Assembly: GCA_902596045.1 (NCBI GenBank)
Contig: CACJSJ010000005.1
Coordinates: forward strand, 1-57,387
Direction: 5' to 3'
DNA length: 57,387 bases
Origin: an uncultured Pelagibacteraceae bacterium
GTDB taxonomy: Bacteria > Pseudomonadota > Alphaproteobacteria > Pelagibacterales > Pelagibacteraceae
Shown here piece by piece: positions 44,365 through 52,385 of the stretch. Both the position numbers and the translations under genes were made by a program. Every line of letters begins with the position of its first letter. Within the stretch, counting starts at the first letter, position 1. The notes under the pieces are model-generated. The model was given only the letters and a program-made list of their open reading frames with translations, had not been told where the DNA came from and searched no databases.

Positions 44365-44371
44365 ATTTCTC

Positions 44372-44656
44372 CTATTTTACTTTTGTTAAATCATAGATTG
44401 AATAACTATCTATGACAGCATCCATGACAGGTTTTGATACTTCTGTTCCTTCAATAAATTTGTGTAATGCAGGTTCATCAGTACAAAATATCTTAAACAT
44501 TACAGTGCTTTTATCTGGGGTTACCGTTCCAATAGTTTTTTCTACTACTGCAACTTTAGCTCTTTCTGCTAGACCTTCTGGTGATTGCATAAATCCCATA
44601 AATTTTTCAAACATACCTTCTTTTAATTTAGCCACTACCAACATTTCTTTTTCCAT
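44372..44656 (-). CDS. Unknown small protein
   Basis: A 94-residue soluble protein with strand-helix-strand order (MEKEMLVVAKLKEGMFEKFM, then VMFKIFCTDEPALHKFI and a short C-terminal strand IYDLTKV). It may share the ferredoxin-like fold with the next two genes, suggesting a series of diverged homologues. AAGGAG lies before the ATG. Function unknown. Confidence 0.7.
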   Translation of the reverse strand: MEKEMLVVAKLKEGMFEKFMGFMQSPEGLAERAKVAVVEKTIGTVTPDKSTVMFKIFCTDEPALHKFIEGTEVSKPVMDAVIDSYSIYDLTKVK

Positions 44657-44673
44657 TTTTTTCTCCTTGTTTA

Positions 44674-45054
44674 TTAATATATCCCTGACTCTGCTATTTT
44701 TTTGATTTCATCTTTAGATCCTGAAATTAATTTAAAGATAAATTCATCACATTTTTTTGTTGTTTCTTTCTCATATGGTTTACCGTAACGAATATCGACA
44801 ACTTTTAATAATTCCTCGTTAAGTTTGTCTTCCTTAACGCCTTCCTTTAACAAATAAGAATTTAAAAACTTTTTAGCTGCGAAAGAGTGAACAATCTTTT
44901 CTAATTCAAGTTCTCCCTGGGGTATCATACTATTAGCATAATAAATTCCAGTACATTCTATTGTTTTCTCTTTATCTGCTTTGCTTAAATGACCATCTGC
45001 AAATGCAGAAAACGTAAAAAATACTAATGATAAAGTAAAAATTGTTCTTTTCAT
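44674..45054 (-). CDS. Secreted protein, paralogue of the next gene
   Basis: A 126-residue protein with a signal peptide (KRTIFTLSLVFFTFSAFA, cleavage about residue 19). The mature part is helical and charged, with two cysteines in ECTGIYYANSMIPQG and KKCDEFIFKLI that align with those of the upstream gene and probably form a disulfide. No known domain. Two bp from the upstream paralogue. Confidence 0.78.
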   Translation of the reverse strand: MKRTIFTLSLVFFTFSAFADGHLSKADKEKTIECTGIYYANSMIPQGELELEKIVHSFAAKKFLNSYLLKEGVKEDKLNEELLKVVDIRYGKPYEKETTKKCDEFIFKLISGSKDEIKKIAESGIY

Positions 45055-45056
45055 AT

Positions 45057-45446
45057 TTAATATAAAGTTTGAATTACTTTTTTGACTCTTTCAGCTCCGT
45101 TAGGGATTAAAGCTTCAACAAATGAATGACATTTATCAGTTTTAGCTTTGTCATATTTCGATCCGTAATGTTTATCTACTGCCTTATTAACTCCTTCATC
45201 CCAATCTTTTTCAGGAATACCTATTTCAAGAGCATAAGTTTTTAATACTTTTACAGTTGATATAGATTTTTCTTTCATGGCGTATTCAAATGTTTCACCA
45301 GAGGGAAGAAAGTAGTTAGCCATATAAATACCAGTACAATCCCAAGCTTTAGACTTATCGTCGTCACTCATACCAGCCATTGATGAAGTAGATATTAGAA
45401 TTGCTAAGCAGTTAGTAGCAAGTATTTTTAAAATATTTTTAAGCAT
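45057..45446 (-). CDS. Secreted protein with two conserved cysteines
   Basis: A 129-residue protein with a signal peptide (ILKILATNCLAILISTSSMA, cleavage about residue 24). DCTGIYMANYFLPSG and DKCHSFVEALI correspond to the paralogue's ECTGIYYANSMIPQG and KKCDEFI. The mature chain is otherwise acidic and helical. Preceded by a GGAGG ribosome site and, in the leader, a 9-bp hairpin. It heads the minus-strand cluster that runs to the SMR gene. Function unknown. Confidence 0.8.
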   Translation of the reverse strand: MLKNILKILATNCLAILISTSSMAGMSDDDKSKAWDCTGIYMANYFLPSGETFEYAMKEKSISTVKVLKTYALEIGIPEKDWDEGVNKAVDKHYGSKYDKAKTDKCHSFVEALIPNGAERVKKVIQTLY

Positions 45447-45465
45447 TTGACCTCCATATTTGCTT

Positions 45466-45491
45466 AATAAAGATCTCCGCTAATCTTTATT
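45466..45491 (-). promoter_or_regulatory. Leader hairpin of the secreted-protein cluster
   Basis: Arms AATAAAGAT and ATCTTTATT (9 bp, perfect) around the loop CTCCGCTA. In the minus-strand message the loop reads UAGCGGAG and the hairpin lies a few bases before the GGAGG of the first gene. A role in translation or mRNA stability is possible. Confidence 0.5.
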
Positions 45492-45520
45492 TAATTTTTA
45501 AAGTTAATTAAATGTATAAG

Positions 45521-45542
45521 AAAAAAGTAACAGTTTTGTTAC
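45521..45542 (-). terminator. Rho-independent terminator of cysE-cysK
   Basis: On the minus strand GTAACA-AAAC-TGTTAC is followed at once by TTTTTT. It begins 18 bp after the cysK stop and separates the cys genes from the secreted-protein cluster. Confidence 0.8.
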
Positions 45543-45559
45543 ATAGCAGCTATGCGATA

Positions 45560-46561
45560 TTATAACCAACTTGGAAAAGGTAGCTTTTTTTCTTTTAAAA
45601 AAGATTTGTTAAACATCTTTGAGTTGTATTTATCTGACTTATCACAAAGAATTGTTACAATAGTTTTTCCTGGACCAAGTTCTTTTCCAAGTCTAATTGC
45701 ACCTGCAATATTAATTCCACAACTCGTACCTAAACTTAAACCCTCGTTTTGTATTAGATCATAAAGAATGGGTAAGGCCTCATGATCATCAATTGAGAAA
45801 GCATCATCAATTTTTGCACTTTCAAAATTTTTTGTAATTCTACTTGATCCAATACCTTCTGTGATTGAACCTCCTTCAGATTTTAATTCACCATTCTTAA
45901 TATAATTGTAAAGAGCAGAACCTTTTGGATCAGATAAATAAATCTTTATATCTTTATTCTTTTCTTTAAGAGCATTACTAACTCCTGAAATTGTTCCACC
46001 AGTTCCTGATGAGCAAACAAATCCGTCTACTTTACCTCCAGTTTGTTCCCAAATTTCTTTACCTGTTCCCTCGTAGTGTCCTTTTGCGTTAGCTGTGTTA
46101 TCAAATTGATTAGCCCAGACAACTCCATTATTGTTAGAAGGTCTTAATTCATCAGCAAGTCTTGCAGCAACTTTTACATAATTACCATCATCTTTATAAG
46201 GTTTAGCTGGAACTAGTCTCAACTCTGCACCTAGATTTCTTAAAGTATCTTTCTTTTCTTGAGTTTGACTATCATTCATTACAATAATAGTTTTATAACC
46301 TAGCGAATTGCCCAATAGACCTAATCCAATACCAGTATTACCAGCCGTTCCCTCAACAACAGTGCCTCCTTTGGAAATTAATTTTTTCCCCTGAGCATCT
46401 TTAATAAGTGCTAATGCAGCTCGATCTTTTACTGAGCCACCAGGATTTAAAAATTCAGCTTTACCATAAATATTGCACCCAGTAATTTCAGAAGCTGCTT
46501 TTAATTTTATAAGAGGAGTATTCCCAATAGAGTCGATAAAATTATTTCTAATGTTTATCAT
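45560..46561 (-). CDS. cysK: Cysteine synthase
   Basis: PLP-dependent O-acetylserine sulfhydrylase of 333 residues. The PLP lysine is in NPGGSVKDRAALALI, the phosphate-binding loop in SSGTGGTISGVSNALK, and GTAGNTGIGLGLLG is the substrate loop, where most enzymes have TSGNTG. The last part, ILCDKSDKYNSKMFNKSFL, is the conserved C-terminal Cys/Asp region. It makes cysteine from O-acetylserine, the product of CysE encoded directly upstream; stop and start codons share one base. Confidence 0.94.
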   Translation of the reverse strand: MINIRNNFIDSIGNTPLIKLKAASEITGCNIYGKAEFLNPGGSVKDRAALALIKDAQGKKLISKGGTVVEGTAGNTGIGLGLLGNSLGYKTIIVMNDSQTQEKKDTLRNLGAELRLVPAKPYKDDGNYVKVAARLADELRPSNNNGVVWANQFDNTANAKGHYEGTGKEIWEQTGGKVDGFVCSSGTGGTISGVSNALKEKNKDIKIYLSDPKGSALYNYIKNGELKSEGGSITEGIGSSRITKNFESAKIDDAFSIDDHEALPILYDLIQNEGLSLGTSCGINIAGAIRLGKELGPGKTIVTILCDKSDKYNSKMFNKSFLKEKKLPFPSWL

Positions 46562-47130
46562 TATTCTTTATCTTCATCTGTAACTGCGTATGGCTTAAAT
46601 CCTTTTGAAGCATCACCAACTCTTTTTGCAGGTATGCCCGCCATTACAGATTTCTCTGTAACATTTTTTGTTACTACTGAATTAGATCCTATTAAAGAAT
46701 TTTTTCCTATTGTGATAGGTCCTAAAATTTGTGCACCAGATCCGATTACCACATTATCTTCTAAAGTTGGGTGTCTTTTCATATCTCTTTGATTATTAGA
46801 ATTAATACTTGGCGCAATTCCTCCCAAAGTAACATTATGATAGATAGTAACATTATCACCGATCTCAGATGTTTCACCAATCACTACACCCATACCATGG
46901 TCAATAAATAAATTTTTTCCAATTTTTGCTTTAGGGTGAATTTCTATTCCTGTTAAGAATCTTGAGAATTGGGATATGAATCTTGCAAGTAAATTAAACT
47001 TTGCTATGGCAAAAAAATTTGCAATTTTGTGAAAAAAAATAGCTTTAACACCAGGGTAAGTTAATATTAAACTTAGTTTAGATTTTGCCGCAGGGTCTCT
47101 ATCAATTATAGATTGCAAGTAATCATTCAT
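46561..47130 (-). CDS. cysE: Serine O-acetyltransferase
   Basis: A left-handed beta-helix (hexapeptide) acyltransferase of 189 residues, the short EpsC/CysE form without the long N-terminal helical domain of E. coli CysE. The N-terminal DPAAKSKLSLILTYPGVKAI is diagnostic of serine acetyltransferases. FIDHGMGVVIGETSEIGDNV carries the catalytic His; GSNSVVTKNV and GIPAKRVG close the helix. It supplies O-acetylserine to CysK. The 73-bp region upstream is divergent to the VOC gene. Confidence 0.94.
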   Translation of the reverse strand: MNDYLQSIIDRDPAAKSKLSLILTYPGVKAIFFHKIANFFAIAKFNLLARFISQFSRFLTGIEIHPKAKIGKNLFIDHGMGVVIGETSEIGDNVTIYHNVTLGGIAPSINSNNQRDMKRHPTLEDNVVIGSGAQILGPITIGKNSLIGSNSVVTKNVTEKSVMAGIPAKRVGDASKGFKPYAVTDEDKE

Positions 47131-47203
47131 AAAATTTGTTATCTTGATATAAAATATTGTCTGAGTTATATAGTGATTATATTAAGATTTTAAAGGAGAT
47201 AGT

Positions 47204-47614
47204 ATGTATAGAAATACCAATTGTTTTCACCTCGCAATACCTTGCGGTGATTTAGAGACAGCAAAAAAGTTTTACAGTGAGACCCTAGGTTGTCGCCTTG
47301 ATAACTCTGCTCAAGAATGGGCTGATGTTGATTTTTGGGGAAATGAATTAACTCTTCATGCTAGTGATCATAAATTAGATAGTGAGAGACACGATGTGGA
47401 TATGGGAAATGTTTCTGTTCCTCACTTTGGAGTCCACCTATCTAGAAAAGATTTTGATACTTTAAAAAGTAGGTTAAAAGAAAAGGGTGCAAAATATTAC
47501 GATGAACCTTACCTAAGATTTAAAGGAACAAAATATGAGCAAGAAACATTTTTTGTAAAAGATCCTAACGAAAACATTTTAGAAATTAAAACTTTAACGG
47601 CTAATTCAGAATAA
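47204..47614 (+). CDS. VOC/glyoxalase-family protein
   Basis: A vicinal-oxygen-chelate protein of 136 residues with paired beta-alpha-beta-beta-beta modules. His in NCFHLAIPCGDLETAKKFYS, His in ELTLHAS, His in PHFGVHLSRKDFDTLKSRL and Glu in NILEIKTL could bind a divalent metal. Typical for glyoxalase-like or dioxygenase-like enzymes of unspecified substrate. Ribosome site AAGGAGAT is well placed. Followed by the LysE gene with an 11-bp gap. Confidence 0.85.
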   Translation: MYRNTNCFHLAIPCGDLETAKKFYSETLGCRLDNSAQEWADVDFWGNELTLHASDHKLDSERHDVDMGNVSVPHFGVHLSRKDFDTLKSRLKEKGAKYYDEPYLRFKGTKYEQETFFVKDPNENILEIKTLTANSE

Positions 47615-47625
47615 TTTAAAATTAG

Positions 47626-48234
47626 ATGGAATACCTGGTATTGGGTTTTTTTACCGGGCTTAGTTTAATTTTAGCTATTGGTGCACAAAATATTTTTGTA
47701 ATAGAGCAGGGTTTAAAAAAACAGTACATCTTACTAGTTTGTTTGATTTGCTCTATTTCAGACTTAATTCTTATATTCTTAGGAATATTTCTTTTTCATT
47801 ATTTTGTACAGTATTTTAATTCTACAATTGAATTAATACTTAATATTTTATTAATAATTTTTTTAATTCATTTTATTTATTCAAAAATTAAATCTTATAC
47901 TTCTAAAGTAGAATTTAATAGAGAGACGCAAGACGTATCAAAATTTGATATTTTTTTAAAGACTTTGGGATTTACTTATCTTAACCCTCATGTTTATTCA
48001 GATACAGTTTTTTTTCTTGGAAATTTTTCAAAAAATTTTGTTTTTAGTGATAAGATTTTATTTGGAGTAGGTGCCTCACTAGCGTCTTTTTTATTCTTTT
48101 TTTTAGTTGGTTATCTTTCAAAATATTTATCTCATTATGCAAAAAGTGAAAAAGTATGGAAAATAATAAATCTATTTATTATTATCTTTATGAGTATGCT
48201 TACAATATTTGTTATTCTAGAAACAATTAATTAG
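47626..48234 (+). CDS. LysE/ArgO-family exporter
   Basis: Membrane protein of 202 residues with six hydrophobic helices. The N-terminal LGFFTGLSLILAIGAQNIFV followed by IEQGLKKQY, LLVCLICSISDLILIFLGI, and TLGFTYLNPHVYSDTVFFLG with the Asn-Pro-His signature resemble ArgO/LysE. Exports basic amino acids in known members. Its stop overlaps that of the convergent dehydrogenase by 8 bp. Confidence 0.9.
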   Translation: MEYLVLGFFTGLSLILAIGAQNIFVIEQGLKKQYILLVCLICSISDLILIFLGIFLFHYFVQYFNSTIELILNILLIIFLIHFIYSKIKSYTSKVEFNRETQDVSKFDIFLKTLGFTYLNPHVYSDTVFFLGNFSKNFVFSDKILFGVGASLASFLFFFLVGYLSKYLSHYAKSEKVWKIINLFIIIFMSMLTIFVILETIN

Positions 48235-49513
48235 AAAATCCATATTTTCTTAATCTTATATCACCAGTTCTAGCATGAGCTTCCATACCTTCATATCTTG
48301 AAATTCTAGCACAAGCAGCACCAACTGATTTTGTAGACTCTTTAGTCATTCTTTGAAAACTTAGAGTTTTAATAAATTTTCCTACAAACAGACCTCCTGT
48401 ATATCGTCCAGCCCCTTTCGTTGGTAAAATATGATTTGTACCAGAACATTTGTCTCCATATGCAACAGTAGTTTCTTCTCCTATAAATAAAGATCCATAA
48501 TTTTTTAGTCGTTTATGAAACCATTCAAGATTTTGAGTTTGAACTTCTAGGTGTTCAGGAGCATATTCATCACTTATAGTTGCCATTTCCTCATCCGTAT
48601 CACACAGAATAACTTCACCATAATCTCTCCAAGCAGCTTCTGCACTTGTTCTTGGAACTTCTGGTAATTCTGAAATTAATTCTGGAACTCTTTTCATCAC
48701 TTCTTCAGCTAATCTTTTACTTGTTGTGTATAACCAAGCAGGCGAGTTATAACCATGTTCTGCTTGACCTACTAAATCTACAGCAACCATTTCAGCATCA
48801 GCCTTATCATCTGCGATAACAGCTATTTCAGTGGGACCTGCAAATAAATCTATTCCAACTTTTCCAAACAAAATTCTTTTTGCTTCAGCGACAAATTGAT
48901 TTCCTGGTCCTACAAGAATATCTGCTGGTGGATTTTTAAATAAACCATTTGTCATAGCAGCAATTCCTGGAACACCACCTAAATTTAAAATAACATCAGC
49001 ACCACACAAATCAGCTGTGTAAACTATAGCAGGATGTGCGCCTATACCTTCTTTGGGAGGGCTACAAGCAATAATATTTTTTACACCAGCTACTTTTGCA
49101 GTGGTTACACTCATAACTGCAGAAGCTATATGAGCATATCTTCCGCCCGGAATATAACAACCAGCTGTATTCACAGGTATTAACTTTTGTCCTGCAAATA
49201 ATCCTGGAGAGAGCTCAACTTCAAAATCTTGTCCATAATTTTTTAATTGTGCTTCTGCAAATTTTCTCACTCTTTCATGAGAAAATTGAATATCATCTTT
49301 TGTTTTTTGATCTAATTCTTTTTTAATTTTTTCAATTCTTTCTTTTGAAACAACTATCTCACCATCATATTTATCAAATTTTTTTGTTAAATTAATACAA
49401 GCTTCCTCTTTTGAATTTTCAATTTCTTTTAAGAGATTTTTTACAATTTCTGTTGTTTTAGAGTCATCAGTAGACGATGTTTTTGGTGATTTTTTTAAAT
49501 ATTTAATAGCCAT
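48227..49513 (-). CDS. HisD-superfamily dehydrogenase, HpsN-like (sulfopropanediol dehydrogenase-like)
   Basis: A 428-residue member of the histidinol dehydrogenase superfamily. All zinc and catalytic residues of HisD are there: Q and H in VGQAEHGYNSP, E and H in YAPEHLEVQ, D in YGDKCSGTNHILPT and H in EGMEAHARTGDIR. The N-terminus MAIKYLKK, FAEAQLKNYGQDFEVELSPG and the lack of his genes nearby point to the HpsN type of marine Roseobacters, which oxidises dihydroxypropanesulfonate to sulfolactate. Databases often call such genes hisD. The assignment to HpsN is based on recalled sequence resemblance and context, and a true HisD cannot be ruled out. Confidence 0.8.
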   Translation of the reverse strand: MAIKYLKKSPKTSSTDDSKTTEIVKNLLKEIENSKEEACINLTKKFDKYDGEIVVSKERIEKIKKELDQKTKDDIQFSHERVRKFAEAQLKNYGQDFEVELSPGLFAGQKLIPVNTAGCYIPGGRYAHIASAVMSVTTAKVAGVKNIIACSPPKEGIGAHPAIVYTADLCGADVILNLGGVPGIAAMTNGLFKNPPADILVGPGNQFVAEAKRILFGKVGIDLFAGPTEIAVIADDKADAEMVAVDLVGQAEHGYNSPAWLYTTSKRLAEEVMKRVPELISELPEVPRTSAEAAWRDYGEVILCDTDEEMATISDEYAPEHLEVQTQNLEWFHKRLKNYGSLFIGEETTVAYGDKCSGTNHILPTKGAGRYTGGLFVGKFIKTLSFQRMTKESTKSVGAACARISRYEGMEAHARTGDIRLRKYGFSN

Positions 49514-49608
49514 TGATTACTACTCTTAGATTTGTTGAGAAGTATTTAAAGTATATGATCTTTTTTTTCAATGAAGAATTTGAAATAATTACTCCTTATT
49601 AATTAGTA

Positions 49609-50520
49609 TCAATCTAAAGCTACTACAGCCGCTGCTATTGATGCTAATCTTGCCTGAGCTTCATCAGATCTACTTGTTATAACCACTGGTACTTTCCCAC
49701 CAACAACAACACCTGCAGCACAAGCACCAGAAAAGTAAATTAACATTTTAACAAGCCCATTTCCAGTCTCAACACTAGGAACTAACAAAACATCTGCTAT
49801 ACCAGCAACATCATTTTTAATACCTTTAATTGCTGCAGATTTTTTTGAAATACTATTATCAAATGCAAGTGGACCAAATACATCAGCATTTAAATTTTCT
49901 TTTTTAGCGAGCTTTGTTAATTCATAAGCATCTTTTGAACTTGGAACACTATCTAAAACTTCTTCAGTTGCTGATAGAATAGCTACTTTAGGTCTCTCAA
50001 TACCAATTCTATTAGAGAAGTTGATAACATTTTTTAAGATATGCATTTTTGTTTTTAGGTTTGGTAAAACATTCAATGCACCATCTGTTATAATAAGAGG
50101 TCGATCTTCTTTACCAATTGTCATATGCCAAATATGACTTAAACGAGTTTTTCCTAATAAATCATATTCTCTTTTTAAAACTTCTTTCATCAAAACATCA
50201 GTATGAATATGACCCTTAACAATAATTCTTATTTTTTTTTCACTAGCTAGTTTTGCAGCTATTGCTGCTGTGTTATTTTCAACTGGCTCATGAATGATCT
50301 CATAATTAGAAATATCCCATTTTAAATCTTCTGCGCATTTTAATATTTCTTTTTCATCTCCAATGAAAATTGGTTCAATTAAATTTTCATTTACAGCATC
50401 TTGAGCTGACAACATTGGCAATGGTTTACCAGCATTAACTATTCCAACTTTTACACCTTTTTTTTTATATGCATTATTTAAAAGGTTAACTGGACAAACA
50501 ATTTCTTTATTAGAGAGCAT
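49609..50520 (-). CDS. Phosphate acetyl/butyryltransferase-like protein
   Basis: A PTA/PTB-family protein of 303 residues, lacking the MaoC-like domain fused to it in many alphaproteobacteria. KVGIVNAGKPLPMLSAQDAV at the start, IKGHIHTDVLMKEVL-like VKGHIHTDVLMKEVL, RLSHIWHM, ITDGALNVLPNLK and VLLVPSVETGNGLVKMLIYF correspond to the family. It interconverts acyl-CoA and acyl phosphate. Ninety-five bp upstream of the HpsN-like gene in the same direction; acetyl phosphate formed by Xsc in sulfonate degradation needs such an enzyme, but xsc is not here. Confidence 0.85.
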   Translation of the reverse strand: MLSNKEIVCPVNLLNNAYKKKGVKVGIVNAGKPLPMLSAQDAVNENLIEPIFIGDEKEILKCAEDLKWDISNYEIIHEPVENNTAAIAAKLASEKKIRIIVKGHIHTDVLMKEVLKREYDLLGKTRLSHIWHMTIGKEDRPLIITDGALNVLPNLKTKMHILKNVINFSNRIGIERPKVAILSATEEVLDSVPSSKDAYELTKLAKKENLNADVFGPLAFDNSISKKSAAIKGIKNDVAGIADVLLVPSVETGNGLVKMLIYFSGACAAGVVVGGKVPVVITSRSDEAQARLASIAAAVVALD

Positions 50521-50572
50521 GTAAAATAATTATAATATTTTTTTAATGTATATACTTCATTTTTGTTAAAAT

Positions 50573-52378
50573 TTATCTCTTTTTATAAATTGTCCAAGGC
50601 GAAAGATCTTTATATAAAAAATAGTTATCTATTATAAATTTATCGGCATTTGGAGCATTATTTTTAATTTTGAACCAATTTATTTCTGATGAATAAACAA
50701 TGTAGTTTGGCTTAGATTCCTTAAGCTCTTCGATGAAATTATTTTCAGTCCAATTTTGAATTATATGAGCATTAACATAATATTTAGTGCAAGTTGGTTT
50801 TTTAACTAGATATGGAATAGCATTATCATCTGTGAACTGCTGTACACAACTATCATCTTTTATCAAATCTTTATAAATCTCAATAAATTCATAATAATCA
50901 TTTTTTAAAAATTTTTTATCATCAATTTTTGTAATCATCTGAAAATTTTTATTAGGATTAAAAATGTTAAATAGACCTAAATAGTTATTTTGAAAAAAAA
51001 ACAAAAAACAAATGATAATTGACAGGGTAAGAAATATAGATTTTTTTTCCAATAAAATATTTATTTTAAAAAAAAAATTAAAATTACTTAAAAAATTAAT
51101 TAAATAATAAGAAATAAAAAAAAATATTAATATCATATATAATCCAGATGTGTATTTTATATGAGGTGCGTCGGATCTTGTTAATCCAGATTTAAAAAAT
51201 ACAATTGAAGAAATGAATATAAAAAATAGCAAAAATTTTGACTCAATACTTTCATTTTTTAGTTTATTAAAAATGTAATTAATAAGAAAAACACCTGAAA
51301 AAATGATTAATAATAAAGCTTTAGTATGTCTTGTGGATCCATCTGAAAAAGGTTGAGGAAATTCTATTCCAACTAAATAGTCTGATATATTTAATATAAA
51401 TACATATTGATTAAAAAATTCTTCAATTTCATTGTTTGGTATAAAAATAAAAAATAATAACCAGGATGATAATATTCCAAAAATAATCCAATAAAAATTA
51501 ATAAATTTTTTTACTATAAATAAATAAGTCAATAATATTAATAACAAAACATTAATATAGGTTCCAATATCCCAATAAAATAAAATAGAAAATAATGAAA
51601 AGAAACCAGATAAAAAAGATAAAAAAAGATTGTTTTTTTTTGAAGTTATTACATTAAAAATTAATAAGGTGAATATCAAATATATGAAAATTCTAGAATG
51701 TAGCGGTGGAACAGGATCATAAAAACTTGCTAATGTAATTGAGGATAGGCTAAAAATTAAAAATAAAACCTCTTTTTTATTTGTAAGGTCAAGACTAATA
51801 ATAATTTTTCTACAAATTAGTATTACTAAAATTTTATTTAAAAGAATTAAAAATTCAAAGAAAAACCTTTGAGTTCCAATTGAATAGTCATCAAAAAAAT
51901 AATTAAAAAAAATTCCTATAGAATTTCCTAAAAAACCATAATCAAAAAAAGTTCCAGTCCAAATCTGACCTTTAGAAAAAAAATTTAGTTGTGCAGTTAA
52001 AAAGGTACCCTCATGATGAACATCTAGATCACCTAAAAAATTTTTATAATCTAAACTGTAAAATTCTAAAAATGAAAAAATAATTAGTATAATGCATAAA
52101 TAATCTACATTCTTATTTGAAGTAATATTTTTTGATTGAAAAATTTTTGTATTTATTGATTCATTATTAAATTTTATAAAAGTAAGAAAATATAGAAAAA
52201 GAGGAAAAAAAATAAAAAATAACCCCCTAAGTGTATCATTTAGTGGATTTATTTTTTTTAATGAATATTCACCATTAATTGTATTTGAGTAGTCGTATGT
52301 AAGAGAAATATAACCCCAAATTACAGTTGAAAAAATAATCCCCAAGATTAAAAACAACCAAGGTATAGTTTTCTTCAT
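50573..52378 (-). CDS. Polytopic membrane protein, possible GT-C glycosyltransferase
   Basis: A 601-residue integral membrane protein with roughly 12 hydrophobic helices and a C-terminal soluble part (about 480-601) that ends in FLYKDLSPWTIYKK. A large periplasmic loop near 115-130 contains DYKNFLGDLDVHHEGTFLTA, an acidic motif in the place where GT-C enzymes have their D/E catalytic loop. No certain family match. With the adjacent GT2 polyprenyl-phosphate glycosyltransferase it may transfer a sugar on the periplasmic side. Very A/T-rich, like the rest of the cluster. Confidence 0.72.
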   Translation of the reverse strand: MKKTIPWLFLILGIIFSTVIWGYISLTYDYSNTINGEYSLKKINPLNDTLRGLFFIFFPLFLYFLTFIKFNNESINTKIFQSKNITSNKNVDYLCIILIIFSFLEFYSLDYKNFLGDLDVHHEGTFLTAQLNFFSKGQIWTGTFFDYGFLGNSIGIFFNYFFDDYSIGTQRFFFEFLILLNKILVILICRKIIISLDLTNKKEVLFLIFSLSSITLASFYDPVPPLHSRIFIYLIFTLLIFNVITSKKNNLFLSFLSGFFSLFSILFYWDIGTYINVLLLILLTYLFIVKKFINFYWIIFGILSSWLLFFIFIPNNEIEEFFNQYVFILNISDYLVGIEFPQPFSDGSTRHTKALLLIIFSGVFLINYIFNKLKNESIESKFLLFFIFISSIVFFKSGLTRSDAPHIKYTSGLYMILIFFFISYYLINFLSNFNFFFKINILLEKKSIFLTLSIIICFLFFFQNNYLGLFNIFNPNKNFQMITKIDDKKFLKNDYYEFIEIYKDLIKDDSCVQQFTDDNAIPYLVKKPTCTKYYVNAHIIQNWTENNFIEELKESKPNYIVYSSEINWFKIKNNAPNADKFIIDNYFLYKDLSPWTIYKKR

Positions 52379-52385
52379 TTAATAT

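Noticed and set aside
45552-45764. Plus-strand 70-residue frame at the cysK end
   Set aside because: It lies wholly antisense to the conserved 3' end of cysK, with no ribosome site or family match.
50573-52378. Assignment of the large membrane protein as O-antigen polymerase Wzy
   Set aside because: The helix pattern with a soluble C-terminal domain and its pairing with a polyprenyl-phosphate GT2 gene fit a GT-C-like protein better, though neither is proven.
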